From contig OY821520.1 in the NCBI GenBank assembly GCA_963682025.1, positions 84,101,465 to 84,165,464 on the forward strand: DNA of 64,000 bases, in the 5' to 3' direction. Both the position numbers and the translations under genes were made by a program. Each line of letters starts with the position of its first letter. Positions within the stretch are counted from its first letter, which is position 1. This DNA comes from Cordilura impudica. Its lineage: Eukaryota > Arthropoda > Insecta > Diptera > Scathophagidae. Below are positions 1 to 11,789 of this stretch, in pieces. The notes beneath the pieces are model-generated. The model ran no database searches, was not told where the DNA came from, and saw only the letters and a program-made list of their open reading frames with translations.

Positions 1-55
1 AACTTTATTATTCAACTTAAATTTAGACGATTATAATGTTATAAGTAATTTGAAT

Positions 56-2041
56 CTAATTTTCTGTCGCTTTTTGTTTAAAATCGTATTTATCCTGTGA
101 TGAAATTTGCTTCAGCAATGTTGAGGATTCTTTAAAAAAATTGTAAAATTCAACGCATTCGTACTTTAAATTATATTTGAGCAATAGCATATGTTTCAAA
201 GTATCTAGCTTGAGTTGCGATTTTTCTTTTGTCCATAATTTTGCGATCAACGAAAATATACGCTCTACACTTGCAGATGTTGCGGGCAAACAAAATATAA
301 ATTGAATGATTCGCGCGAAACGAGTGTACGGTACATTGTTACTTTGAAAATGTTTGAAACATTCCACCCAACGTTGATGTAGTTTAGTAGAACGTGGCTT
401 AGTAGGAGGATTTTTTTTATTCCATTCGCTAATTTTCTCTGGGGTAATAAATTTCAATATGTAACCAAACTCGTCAAACATTGTTGTCTTCAGGTTTTAA
501 CCAACTCTTTTCAACCATAAATTTGATCGTTGTTTCTACATCTTTCCATTTCGGTGCAGCAGCGAGTCCGGCCCAATCGAAAATGCGCACTCCTTCAAAT
601 TGTACTTTCCACTGCTCAAGATAATCAATACACGTTTGATAAAATGGAATAGCAATTTGCATCACATCTTTGTGATCTATTAAATCGTCATTTTCGTTGT
701 TGATATCATCGACTTCTTGTAGAACGGCTGGCGATAGTATTTTGCATCCACTCTTGTTTTCAACGATTGCATCAAATCATCTAAAACGTGTGTCATTTCA
801 ATTGCAGACACTTCATCACCTTTGATTTAGAGAACAGCTTGATTGAAAATTGAAGCCTATAAGCAAACAGTAATTCAAATTTCATTAGACAAATTTCAAA
901 AAAAGAAAAAAAAATAAAATAGCTTAGAATTTTATAAAACTTTAATTGTTAGTTTACCTGATCGCGAAAAAATACCAGCCACAGTTTTGAGCGTTGGTCT
1001 TTGAAAAAATCCTTCGGCACTCTTGGGCTGTTTGGCGTTTCCAGAAAATAAGCTTTTAATCCATCATACACTCTCAAGATTGAATTAACACACGTGAACA
1101 TCTCCAAAAATCGTGTTTTTCAATATCCAAGGATTTTTTGATATTCGACATCAGCGGATTGACAAAATACTTTCAAATTTGCGACGCGAACAGTGAAACG
1201 ATAAAAGTGAGAGTAAATTTTCACTAGAATTTCTTTCCACATCGAACAGCATTCCATTGCAGCCACATGCCAAACAATTATGACAAATATGCGCTGCACA
1301 TCCGATTCCAAGCAAATTCATGTTCAATTGTGATTTGTTTTTGTAATAAACGTTGTTTTTGCCACCTCGATTTTTGTCACCAAAATTAGTATTCGTATTG
1401 TCGGCACAGAAAGAAACCATTTTTACTGCGATGTTGAACTTTTCAAGCATATTTTTCAGTAGTTGAACAATGATATCAGGTGTTTCTCCTTCTTCAGCGG
1501 TTAAATTCGGTATTTTCGTTTTTATACCTTCGAATGGTGCAAAATACCGAACCAAAAAAGGAAACATTTTAATGTGACCGTTGTTCGATGCGTCAGTAAT
1601 TGTACTAACATAAATGGCATTATTCATTTCTTCGATCAATTGTTTTTCAATGAATGGTGTGAAAACATTTGTGATGATTGCCTCGCATTTTGTTCGCGCA
1701 CACCGGCACTTGCTAAATCCACAGCAATTTCGAAATATTTTCGATGAACAATCTGCCGAACGAAAATTTTCGTTTTCATCAATTAAATGGTAGGCCCACA
1801 CTCCCTCGCGAGCTGCTGTTTCCAAATCATCTTGGCTTGGTTTGACTGTGGCCTTGAAAAAGTCGGTCAATTGTTTGCTCGACGACGCAGCGATGACACC
1901 CTTTTTGTGTTTATCACTTTTGATATGAGCTTCAATATCAGTTCTTCGACTGTGTGCAATTGAAAAATCTGAGCCGCAAGTGTTGCAATGCAAATCACTA
2001 TCCGATTTGGTTTTCTTCAAAAACTTGAATTCCTCCTGCAA
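56..2041 (-). pseudogene. hAT-family transposase, frameshifted, with one intron
   Basis: Cut-and-paste transposase acting in the nucleus. From the N terminus (2041 downward) there is a BED-like zinc finger (HCNTCGSDF followed by H and H ligands), then STITDASNNGH, SFCADNTNTNFG and GCAAHICHNC blocks typical of the hAT RNase-H-like core. Near 56-481 is the C-terminal dimerisation block with PATSASVERIFS. The frame is lost near 1220 and resumes in the next frame (1311-1120). A plausible 101-nt intron covers 857-957 (minus-strand donor GTAAAC, acceptor TTATAG). The exon after it carries an in-frame TAA. The ORF is therefore split into at least three pieces and cannot make an intact transposase. 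hAT assignment is firm; the subfamily is not assigned. Confidence 0.85.
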
Positions 2042-2493
2042 TTGCGAATTGAAGACGCAATAGCGTCTTCTTTTTTTATCCGAACCTTTCTCAACTGCTG
2101 ATATATCGATTAATTAATATGGTGAAATAAAATGGACACACGAAAACGTTTCGGAAAAACAATACGTTGAACGTAGTTTTATTTCAATAAATTGGAAGTT
2201 GTTCACAGCTCAACTCAACATTTCAAACTGATTTAGTTTAACTTGTGTCAGTACGAAAAAATTGACCGAATGATTCGCTTGAAAACGAATGTATGCAATG
2301 TACATAAAATCGAGTATTTGTGTTGGTGTTATTGCTTACGCTGTCGTCGGGGATTCACAGAATTCACTTGTTTGACACATGATTTTAACATGAATCATTC
2401 AAGAGAATTAATTTCCATTAAAATATGATGCGATTGTGCCAAATTTCAATGAAATAGACTGTTTTGTTGTTCAAGTCCATATTTTTTTATTTA

Positions 2494-2592
2494 ATTGAAT
2501 TCAAAATAAAAATCCGGGCCATCCGGGACACCGGGACATTGGTCCCAAAACCGGGCCATGTCCTGGATTTTCCGGGCCAGTTGGTCACCCTA
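2494..2592. repeat. hAT subterminal motif cluster and terminal inverted repeat end
   Basis: Five CCGGG(C/A)-type blocks occur at about 2514, 2523, 2531, 2551 and 2572 in otherwise AT-rich DNA, just inside the presumed terminus at 2592. Subterminal repeats of this kind are usual transposase-binding sites in hAT elements; the binding role is inferred. Confidence 0.55.
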
Positions 2593-2686
2593 ATTATAAC
2601 AAAAGAAAATTTTGACATCATCCGCATACATCAAGATGTTTGAAAAACGAATAACATTTGGAAGATCGTTTATAAACAAAGAAAAA

Positions 2687-2721
2687 TGCTAAATCTAGCA
2701 TTTTAGTTGCTAGATTTAGCA
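2687..2721. repeat. Perfect 14-bp hairpin
   Basis: TGCTAAATCTAGCA (2687-2700) is the exact reverse complement of 2708-2721, with a 7-nt loop. Variants of the same word (GATGCTAGATGC, TTAGCATC) recur down to about 2815, so this is probably the end of a small degenerate DNA element whose other end I could not fix. Confidence 0.5.
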
Positions 2722-3165
2722 ACTTTTTCTGTCGTTTAGCATCCAAAATTTATGAAAAGATGCTAGATGCTAACTTAGCATCTTTTATTAATAAAAAGTT
2801 GCATTTAGCATCTTTTTTGATTTCTTTCATTTTTTTTTTTTTAATATAAAATTTTAATTTTAATGGTATTGATATGTTTTAATTTCTCAAAGTGTAATAC
2901 GAGAATTTTGTGAACTATTCTGTTCACCACTCTGCTCGTTTCCATCAACAAATATAACAAAACATTTCGAAATAGAAGAATGTAAAAACCAATGAAATAA
3001 ATGAAATAATGAAATAAAAAGTGGATTGCCAAAAAATATTATTGTATTAAAAAATGCCAAAACTTTCAATACAAAACACATTAAGCCGGGTAAAAGAACC
3101 GATAACCAATATATTAGGATAGTTTAAATTTAGATCATCTGAAACAGAAAAAATTCAAATCCAAT

Positions 3166-3414
3166 GGAGTTATAACGCAGAACAATATTGGGATACAACA
3201 CTGAATACAAGCTCCTTATGGATTGAAGTTAACAAAAATTCTATTGGCGAAAATCCATTTAAAGAGTTATCAATATTTGTATTGTCTTTACTAGTTTCGT
3301 CTTTCCTAAAAGCCGAAGTTGAACGTTTATTTAGTTCAAAGGCTTTAGTTAAAAGCAAACTTTGAATAGAGTAAAATCCGAGTTGTTTGAAATTGAAAAA
3401 TGGGTGCTCATTTG
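3166..3414 (+). pseudogene. hAT transposase C-terminal relic
   Basis: Plus-strand reading gives a segment with YWDTTLNTSSLW, then a dimerisation-type block (EVERLFSSKALVKSK) and, after a one-base slip near 3362, RVKSELFEIEKWVLI before a stop. This matches the hAT C-terminal pattern (AEVERxFS..KSK) in order and spacing. No upstream catalytic region is recognisable. It is a different hAT lineage from the copy at 56-2041, whose equivalent block reads PATSASVERIFS. Confidence 0.65.
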
Positions 3415-3479
3415 AAGTGGTCACACGGTCGAGTTTAAGCAATCGAGGCACCCATCGCATTGATAGATTTTTCTAGTCC

Positions 3480-4190
3480 AAATATACATGTAAAATGTGT
3501 TGTATCCATTTAGCCTTAGCCACCTCACATACTTTCATTTTCTGATAGCTCCATATTATTCCATGGATAGTATCGACGATTTCTGTCATCATGACTTTTT
3601 TACCCGAACTGAACGTTCCGCGTCATTTGTGCTGGCATCATCACAACGAAATTTAGTAAATCACTCCTTGAAGTAGATGGTGCAGTGTCCACATAGTAAG
3701 TATCAAGACCTTCCTTGGTTTTGGTGAATTTTTTTTTTTTTTTTTTTTTCGATAAAAGCTAATGTTTTATGAGTGCTCAAAATTGTCTGCTTTCAGTGAC
3801 TTTCAAACACAAACTTAATGATGCAGCTGGCTGAACATTTTACAATAGTCTATAAAGGGATGGTAGTTCACAGGAGCAGTATTGAATGTAAGTTCAAAAA
3901 GTGATGGAGTTATCAAACTGCCTTCTTATTTTTTGCGCTAATGTCCGCAGCATCTTCAATAAGGGCTGCTTACCATATCCACAACTTTTTTGGAAAACCC
4001 ATTTTCAGATTCATCGAATACGGCTTTTTCATGATGATGACTCAGTCATCATCATTAAAGCAGCTTTAAATAAGAGTGCTTCAAACGATAAACCTCTATG
4101 CTAGAACTTAGGTTTCAATTCACAATATCAATAAGGAATCCTTAGAAAAATGTTGGTGTCTTTTATAAATAAAAATTTTAAGAAAAGTAA
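3480..4190. other. No gene recognised
   Basis: AT-rich sequence with a T run near 3728-3750. Short open frames exist on both strands but none has a recognisable domain. Confidence 0.5.
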
Positions 4191-4191
4191 A

Positions 4192-4542
4192 CAATATTAT
4201 AAAAGAGAAAGTCAATAATTTTCTAGAGACAGTAAAACGGTCATCTCGTTTACGAAAATGTTAAGCTCTACATAACACAATCTTAATTTTTTATAACCAA
4301 AACACACTCCCAAGTACCGTTTAATAAATACCACCACTTAAACTATCAAGGAATTGATATAACAGAAACGCAATGATGATTACTGATTGTAATTGTAAAT
4401 GTCAAAATGAGAAAAACTAAATTAGCAACTTTATTTAATTGCAAACGGTTTCAAATTATCCACCTCAGGCCACTAATCAAACTTTAACACAAACCAAAAA
4501 AAAAAAAAAAAAAACAGTTTGACTGACTTGCTCACTTAAAAT
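4192..4542 (+). repeat. Direct duplication, unit 1
   Basis: The stretch from AATATTATAAAAGAG through an A-rich run and TTTGACTGACTTGCTCAC recurs at 4848-5253 with scattered substitutions. Both units keep the same internal order (TCAATAATTTTCTAGAGACAG, AAGTACCGTTTAATAAATAC), so it is a real duplication and not low-complexity similarity. Confidence 0.8.
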
Positions 4543-4591
4543 ATAACTGAACTCGTACCTGTTTATTGTTTATGTTCCATTTTTTCGCAGT

Positions 4592-4850
4592 ACACCTACC
4601 AGAACACGAGCTTAAAATTAAGCTACACTCGAATCTGTGTGGTATAGTGTGTTCGAAACAAAAAATACGTGATAGAAAAATGTTCGTGTAGATAACGAAA
4701 TATTAAAATGAAACATAGTCATGATGTGTTCGGCACCGTACAAAATTTAGAAACACACATAATTGATATGAAAATAAAAATATGTGTTGGCTGCTTAAGA
4801 ACAGAACATTATGTGTTTCATGTATGTATTTTCTGAACCTTGCAATATTA
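4592..4850 (+). repeat. Dispersed repeat B, copy 1
   Basis: Shares long stretches with 42655-42915, including CTCGAATCTGTGTGG, GTGTTCGAAACAAAAAATAC and ATATGTGTTGGCTGCTT. It lies between the two units of the 4192/4848 duplication. No coding potential is seen; it is probably a nonautonomous mobile element. Confidence 0.7.
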
Positions 4851-5253
4851 TAAAAGAGAGAGTGAAACTCAACGGAATAAATTCGTATGCATATAACCCT
4901 CATCTGCATATACCAAAAACTCCTATGAAATCAATAATTTTCTAGAGACAGTAAAACGGTCATTTCGTTTTCGAAAATGTTAAGCTCTACATTACACAAT
5001 CTTAAAGTTTTATAACCAAAACACACTCCCAAGTACCGTTTAATAAATACCACCACTTAAACTATCAAGGAATTGAAATAACAAAAACACAATGGTGATT
5101 GCTGATTGTAATTGTAAATGTCAAAGTGAGAAAAACAAAATTTAACAACTTTATTTAATTGCAAACGATTCAAATTACCCACCTTAGGCCATTAATCAAA
5201 CTTAAATAAAAACTGAAAAAAAAAGAAAAAAAAAATTTGACTGACTTACTCAC
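4848..5253 (+). repeat. Direct duplication, unit 2
   Basis: Second copy of 4192-4542. It carries about 66 extra bases after the first 20 (roughly 4867-4930), then follows unit 1 to TTTGACTGACTTACTCAC. Confidence 0.8.
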
Positions 5254-6573
5254 TGGCTGACATTTTTTTCTCCCTGAAATATGGGCAATTATATGAATCG
5301 TGCTTTAACAACTTAACAGGAAGTCTACGAACACTTTTAACTTAAACTAAGTACAAAGAAACTTAAACATTTTTGTGACCAATTTAAATAAAACTCTACT
5401 TGTCAATGATTTTATTGCAGATAATAAAAATTAAAATAAAAAAGAAAAGTTCAACTCAATAAATAAAAATAAAAATTTTTCTATTCAGTGTAGAGATGCG
5501 CCTCTATAGGTATCCCTAGCCCATGTTCGTTTAAACAATAATTTATTTAACAATATGTTCAGTCATGGCCTGAGCATTGTGTCTTGTCACTTGCATGCTG
5601 TTCTGTTTCGGAGGTGTCTCTCAAATCTTGATAAATTTAAAGTTTTGCTAAATTTAGCCAATTTTCAACTGCTGCTGCTGCTTGTGCTTGCTTGTGTGTG
5701 TGTTGTAGTCTTCCTTTTGATATCGCCAAAATAATAAATATTTCAATTAAAAATTATTTTGGCGGGCGTTCATAAAGATCTTCATAAATGTGAACATGGT
5801 CATTAATAGAGCAATGCTTGTTTTTCAGAAAAATTTTGTTGTTATTCAAAGAAAAATGGTACGTTTTTCTTAATATAAGTTTTCCGTAAAAATGACAATG
5901 ACAGGTGGCATAAAGTTTGGAATTTTATTTAAATAGTGAATTTATTTATTTATTTTTTATTTTCCAAAAGGGACCACCAAAGTTATGAGAAAAACATGGC
6001 TGCAAAAATTGTGTTCTTTAATTTTATAACAAATTTAAAATTTTAATCCCTTAATAATTTATATAAACCCTACACTAATATGGTAAGGTCTGATTAGTTT
6101 GTGAAAATGTTTGTTACTACCTGCACTAATTGCCCTAAGCGAATCATAATAGTTACCTTATACTACACCAGAGTCACCTTCTGTTCGATTTAGTGCCGTC
6201 GATCCATCCATCTGTCTGTCTGTTTGTCCAATACAAATTCAAAGAAACGTGATCTTTGGACGCTTTCAGAACATTCGCTATTGAAAACTGGTTAAAGTCG
6301 CGGCATGTTTAGGCCAAAATTCCTTGGAATCCCCTCCAAATTAGACTTTAATTAATATAAGACTCTAATCTTATAAATCTTGCAAGGAAGGTGGAAACAT
6401 CCGACTGCTCTAAATCCAGAATATTTTATATAATGTTATTAAGCTGTTCTGATATTTAATGTCCATAATGGGATTTCATTACGATTTAATTTGTTTCTTA
6501 TTTGTTCCATAAGAATTAAAAATAAATTTTTTATCATAAGAACCGTTATTTAAAAACCGCTCTAGGCGTAGAA
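5254..6573. other. No gene recognised; one hairpin and short (TCTG) tract
   Basis: Contains an inverted repeat CGCCAAAATAAT at 5724-5735 matched by 5753-5764, and a short CTGTCTGTCTG tract near 6211 resembling the GTCY microsatellite of DINE-like repeats. Otherwise featureless AT-rich DNA. Confidence 0.45.
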
Positions 6574-6576
6574 ATA

Positions 6577-6952
6577 CACTGTGGAACAAATTCAGGTTAG
6601 CAAAAGTTAGGTCGATTCTGAGAGTGAGGGAGTGAAAATAGAGGCTAAATTAGAAGACCCGTATCGCGGCGTTTGTTTATGTTAGTTCGATTTTTTTTTT
6701 TTAATCGACTTTCGAACTTTGCAGTCAAATGCCGATTTTCAGCATATTGTTTATATGGTTTTTTGGCTATAACTCGTCCACTAATTGATATTGTTTCAAT
6801 CTGTAAAAGCCACATTATTGCTAGAGACCTGTGCAACAATTAACATTTTTTAAAAAATTGATTTAGAAAATCTTTGTGGTGCATATGAAGAAAAATGTTG
6901 GAAAAATTAATTTTTTTTCATGCTTTTTGAAAATATTTTCCACAAAACTAAG
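6577..6952. repeat. Left terminal inverted repeat of the 6577-10227 element
   Basis: Pairs with 9876-10227 almost base for base over its outer 120 bp (including GACCCGTATCGCGGCG), with more small indels further in. Confidence 0.85.
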
Positions 6953-7071
6953 TCTTTTTTGCTTCCTGTTTGATCTATAATATGCTTCTCAGTTTCTTCA
7001 GTAAATTTCATTTGAAAAGAAAATGATCTTAGTCGATAATTTGCGTTAAAAATCCCAAAACCATTAAATAA

Positions 7072-7862
7072 CAAGTAAGAAAATTATAGCCGGCCTAGAC
7101 TGACGATACCCTATACCATGCGTTTAGAGACCCTATCTCTCAGGCCCAACTAACTGGATATAGAAAATAAGCATGAACCAAATTTGAGTGGGATTTTTTT
7201 TAATTTTTTTGGCTGCAGATATGAAAAAGATTATATCGGATGCTATATCTATATGGGGACTAGGCCCCAAAATGGACCATTCCTGACCATGTATGTTAAA
7301 GTCTCTTGTATTTTGCAAAAATGTATACAAGGAAAATTTGAGAAGAATCAGTGCAATATTTTTGTTTTTTGATAGATTTAAGTGAAGATCGGGAAGCAGC
7401 TCTATATGGGGCCTATGACTAATGGTTCTCCAATAGGGATCATTTTTGGACTACTGATTAATGGATGTAATAAATACATAAAAACCCAATTTGACAAAGA
7501 TTTATATGATAATTTGGACCTTATGGCAATTTATGTTGATTTCATAGGGGTCATTTGTATGGGGGCTAGGTCTGAACATGGACCGATTCTCACCAATTTC
7601 AACAGCATTCATCCTATGGCTGATAGAAGCTTATACACCAAATTTCATTGAAATATATTCATATTTGCGACCTGCAGTTTGATCACAAACTTTACATGGA
7701 CACACAGACGGACGGACGGACGGACATCGTTAAATCGAATCAGATAGTGATTCTGATTCGATCGGTAGAATTAAAGATGGGTCTAGGTCAAATATTTTTG
7801 GTAGATACAAACAGCAGCACAAAGTCATTATACCCAAACCACATTGTGGTATAGGGTATAAA
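7072..7862 (+). repeat. DINE-like repeat R, copy 1 (full length)
   Basis: Starts CAAGTAAGAAAATTATAG, then a degenerate palindrome, then ATACCCTATACCA. It ends TGGTATAGGGTATAAA, so the subterminal blocks are inverted. A (GGAC)n tract at about 7705-7725 is followed by a hairpin (7734-7744/7752-7762). This layout (inverted subterminal blocks, GTCY tract, 3' hairpin) fits the DINE/Helentron-associated class of nonautonomous elements. The short ORFs inside are not conserved genes. Confidence 0.8.
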
Positions 7863-8167
7863 TAGCGATTTAGGTAGAAGTAATTAAAAAGGGAAGTTCC
7901 AAGAATTAGGAATTAGTAAAACAACTTTTTTGTTTTCTACCACCGATTTTTTTTTATTTCGTAGAAGCGAACTAATTTCAAAAATGAAGATTCATTTAAG
8001 CCTCGAAACTCAGCCGAAGCTGATGTCTTTTAATTTTCGCTCGGTCGTGATAAAATTCGCTATTAATTTTTTTGGAACTTATTTCATTTTGTGAGTGATT
8101 TAAGTTAAGTGCATCGGTTTCATAAAAATAACAATAAAAACATTGTATAATATATATTGTATTAAAA

Positions 8168-9733
8168 ATGTCGGAACCAAAATGTAAAATGGACCATTTT
8201 TGTAATGTTTGTGGACGTTTCATAGCAAACGATGAAAAATGTGGCAATACGAGTGATTTTTTTTTTTTTTTTGGAAGCCTATAAATAATATTTCTCGCAA
8301 GGGTTTATCACTGACGTAAACTATGCCCCTAAAAAAGTTTACTTTAATTGCTATTCAACTCTTATGCAATGGAAAAGTGAAAAGAAGAAGGCTATGCCTT
8401 TTGGTATACTAATGATGTGGTTAGACAAGAGCCCGCATCAAGAAGAAAATTGCTATGGATGTATCAACTACCATAAAACTTTGAATAGAAGGAAAGCAAA
8501 GAATAAAACTTATGTAGCAGTGCCAAGTGTCCAATTATCATTACGCACTCAGAATTCGTTATAGTACCAACATACCGAAGTATTGATCTTCAAACAAATA
8601 TCAGTACTACAACCGCCGCTGTTACATCCATGGAATTCTTCTCAGAATACGACCCTGGTGAAGGTACATCCTATGAAACATCAAAGGACCCAGTCACACA
8701 AAACCAATTGGATGGAATTGTTGCAAATTTGTGTTTGACTCAGAAAAAATCAGAACTACTGGCTTCATTTTTGAAAGGAAATAATTTGCTGGCGAAAGGT
8801 ACCAAAGTAACAGCATATCGAAAACGCCAAAAAAGAGTTAGAAAAGTTCTTCAATGTGAATGATGCGAAAAATTTCGCTTATTGCAACGATATTGAAAAG
8901 CTAATGGAGACGATAGATTGTCGTTTATTCATCAATAGTTCACTAATCAGCTTAAGAGTTGTGCTTTTGCACAAGACAAATAGAATGCCTTCTGCTCTGA
9001 TTGCGTATAGCACTGACACTAGAGAATATTTCGATAATTTGAAACACATTCTGGAAGTAGTCAAATATAACGAACACCAGTGGCGCATTTGCTGCGACCT
9101 CAAAATAGTTTCATTAATTACAGGCTTAACAGCATCTGGCCGTCCAAAATATCCGTGTTTTTGGGCGATTGGGATTCACGATACGGAGAAGGTATTAAAG
9201 GAAGAAACCAGTACAAACAGCATAATTGGAATAGTCGCATTGGACGGAAATGGCCTAAAGACAATAGGCTACACGAAAGTCTTGTTCCTGAAATAAAAAT
9301 TTTGTTGCCGTTGCTCCACATTAAACTTGGCATTGCTAAAATTTTTTTGAAATGTATCGCAAAAGACCAGCAGTAAGACATTTTCCCAAGACTAAGTAAC
9401 ACCAAAATTCATGAAAGGGTTGTTAATGGTCCCGACATACGGAAACTAATGAGTCGTCAAGATTTTGACCAAGTTCTGACAGACCGAGAATTAAATGCAT
9501 GGCTCACATTGAAAGCAGTCATTAAAGGACTTTTGGGTAAATAACGCAAAGACAACTACAGGCAATCTGTTGCAAACATGTTGGCAGCTTTCGATGAAAT
9601 TGGGGTTAATATGTCGTACAAAATTCATCTCTTGCATCTGCATCGTGATCAACTCGCTCAACAGTTGCCAACTGAATCTGATGAGCAAGGCGAACGTTAT
9701 CACCAAACTGCGCTTCCATTTGAAATAAGGTAA
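8168..9733 (+). pseudogene. CMC-like transposase, broken
   Basis: Homologue of the intact gene at 58511-60202. It opens with MSEPKCKMDHFCNVCGRF, the same CxxC start as FCNICGEY in the intact copy. After a T run and several stops it continues with CYGCINY, SQKK/SELLASFLKGNNLL (8630-8863), then RLFINSSLISLRVVLLH and WRICCDLKIVSLITGL (8856-9150). It shifts frame near 9150 and again near 9300, continuing with LPLLHIKLGIAKIF and, near 9690, SDEQGERYHQ. At least four frame breaks and in-frame stops make it nonfunctional. The C-terminal roughly 30 residues of the intact copy have no counterpart after 9733. Confidence 0.8.
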
Positions 9734-9875
9734 CTATAGAGTGTGCATATTTTGAATTCCTAGATTTTTCTAATATCTTTGTCAGAGTGCACAATTTAAA
9801 CATGTTAACGATTGAAAACTATTTTCGTTCAGTGATGTTGATCCACAGCCGCCTGCTAAACGGCAACTGGCCATA

Positions 9876-10227
9876 CTTAGTTTTGTGGAAAATATTTTCA
9901 AAAAGCATGAAAAATAAATAATTTTTCCAACATTTTGCTTCATATGCACCACAAAAATTTTCTAAATCAATTGTACAGGTCTATAGTAATAATTTGGCTT
10001 TTACAGATTGAAAAACTATCAATTAGTCGAAGAGTTATAGCCAAAAAACCATATAAACAATATGCTGAAAATCGGCATTTGACTGCAAAGTTCGAAAGTC
10101 GATTAAAAAAAAATTCGAACTAACACAAACAAACGCCGCGATACGGGTCTTCTAATTTAGCCTCTATTTTCACCCCTCACTCTCAGAATCGACCTAACTT
10201 TTGCTAACCTGAATTTGTTCCACAGTG
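9876..10227. repeat. Right terminal inverted repeat of the 6577-10227 element
   Basis: Reverse complement of 6577-6952. The terminus reads outward as CCACAGTG at 10227, followed by the ATA duplication. Confidence 0.85.
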
Positions 10228-10334
10228 ATATCATACACGTACATGCTTAGGTATTTGTGCCTGTATTTCAGAAATCATTGAATTTTAATTGGTTTTGCAT
10301 GTCAATATCTATTAACAATGTTTTCAAAATCACA

Positions 10335-10537
10335 TCTATAATATTAATAGGCAAGGCGGTTTCTTGTTACCGTGTTACTCTGTCAGTTTAAAACCTATTT
10401 TGACCACACATGCCAGATTTACAGATTTTTAAATTTGAATTTTTTTTTTGGAGTAAACTGCATTTAACGCATACATAAAATTATACAATGCTATGTGCGT
10501 GTTTATAAAATTTGTTAATGTGTATGTAATAAAAATG
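10335..10537 (+). mobile_element. Helitron H, 5' part only
   Basis: Begins TCTATAATATTAATAGGC after an A, as do the complete copies at 35604 and (minus strand) 63627. It follows the family through TGCATTTAACGCATACATAAAA up to AATAAAAATGAG, where similarity stops exactly at the arm of the long-inverted-repeat element. The 3' end is not found on the far side of that element. Confidence 0.75.
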
Positions 10538-11700
10538 AGTGAAAATTTCAAGTGTGTTTATATGGGGAAAATATGACTTTTTTGAGATTTTACTAAAGTT
10601 TTGATCTATAGCTTTACTTTTCCGACCCGTTGTTGTAAGAATCGGGATCACTATTAAATTATCTACTCAAAAAGCTATAAAAATTCAAAATCGAATAAAA
10701 ATTCGCCAAGAAATAGCAAATGCCCCAGACCACTTTTATGCCAAAAAAACTAGGTCATGAAATTTGATAGAATTTTTTTCATCTTTGAGAAATTGATTAA
10801 AGCCAGAATTTTTTTTGTCTTTATACTTATAAATAATCAGATATGAAGTATTGTTTTATTACCACGTTTTGAACCTATAGCGCATTGGGACCGAAAATGG
10901 AAAATTTTTTTGATAAAATTTTGAAAACTCCTTTCTCAAGTTTAAAAAAATTTTCTTCAATAAAATTTAAAAAAGTGGATCTGGCACCTTAAGATTTTAT
11001 TAAATACATGCCAGAGATTAACCGTATGAAGTTTTAGGTAAATCCCTTTGTCAGAATTTTTTTGACAAAGATTTTATTTTTGCGGATTTCGAGGAGAATG
11101 GAATTTTTGTAAAATATTCTGTAAATGTACTCTTTCTAAATACTTTGTATCAAAAATTCATCACTTTTCTAGTTTTAAATGTTATGTTTTATCTTAATAG
11201 CCTGGGGTTTCGAAAAAAAATAATATGACCCCATTAACCCTTATGGAATTGGGGTCACATATGACCCCAAGCTAATATAAGACAATTTATTCAAAAAATG
11301 CAAATATTTTGTAAGTGCTGTTGAATTTTTAGATGTGACACTTAAGATATAACAACCATATGTGTAGAACTTCCATTGCTAAATCCAAGAACGTTAACCC
11401 ATTATTTGCCAAGGCCAGCTTTGGATTTTAAGATATTTTTAAATAAAAATGACGTAAAACGAGTTTTTCTTTGAAACTCGATGAAACCACTATTTAGAAT
11501 TTAAGCAAAATAATTCGGTTAATTTTTATTTATTTAACCCTTCAGCGCCCCTGCGATCAAAGTAATCCATTGTGATATATCTTTGGTGCAAGTATCTGCT
11601 AATTGCTCTCGAATATAAATTAAAACAACTTTTAACCAATTTTGTTTAAAAATTATTTTATTTTTAAAAAGTACCTATATTTTTGCAAATAAAATAAGAA
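10538..11700. repeat. Left arm, about 1.16 kb, of long-inverted-repeat element
   Basis: Non-coding, AT-rich. It contains a GGGGTCA/TGACCCC stem-loop at 11251-11268 that is preserved as a variant in the right arm near 18272-18289. Confidence 0.8.
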
Positions 11701-11789
11701 GACCCACAAATGTCCCAAAGCTAATAAAAGACAATTTATTCAAAAGAATATCATTTGGGAAAAAGAATAAGTTTTTAACATATTTTTAA

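Larger units (their letters stand above)
1..2592 (-). mobile_element. hAT DNA transposon, left-truncated by window edge
   Basis: Holds a broken hAT transposase on the minus strand. The high-coordinate end looks like a hAT terminus: read on the minus strand it starts TAGGGTGACCA at 2592 and is followed by a cluster of GGCCCGG-type motifs. The other end lies outside the window, so neither the 8-bp target duplication nor the full length can be checked. Confidence 0.75.
6577..10227 (+). mobile_element. Degenerate DNA transposon, tentative CMC (Chapaev-like) type
   Basis: Ends are long inverted repeats (about 350-376 bp) beginning CACTGTGGAACAAATTCAG at 6577 and, on the opposite strand, at 10227. 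A 3-bp target duplication ATA flanks it (6574-6576 and 10228-10230). The interior carries a broken gene homologous to the intact 563-residue ORF at 58511-60202, and a DINE-like copy at 7072-7862 has been inserted. CAC ends plus a 3-bp duplication fit CACTA/Chapaev elements; the family name is inferred. Confidence 0.8.

Noticed and set aside
3170..3460. 96-codon minus-strand frame
   Set aside because: Antisense of the plus-strand hAT relic, which carries the recognisable motif.
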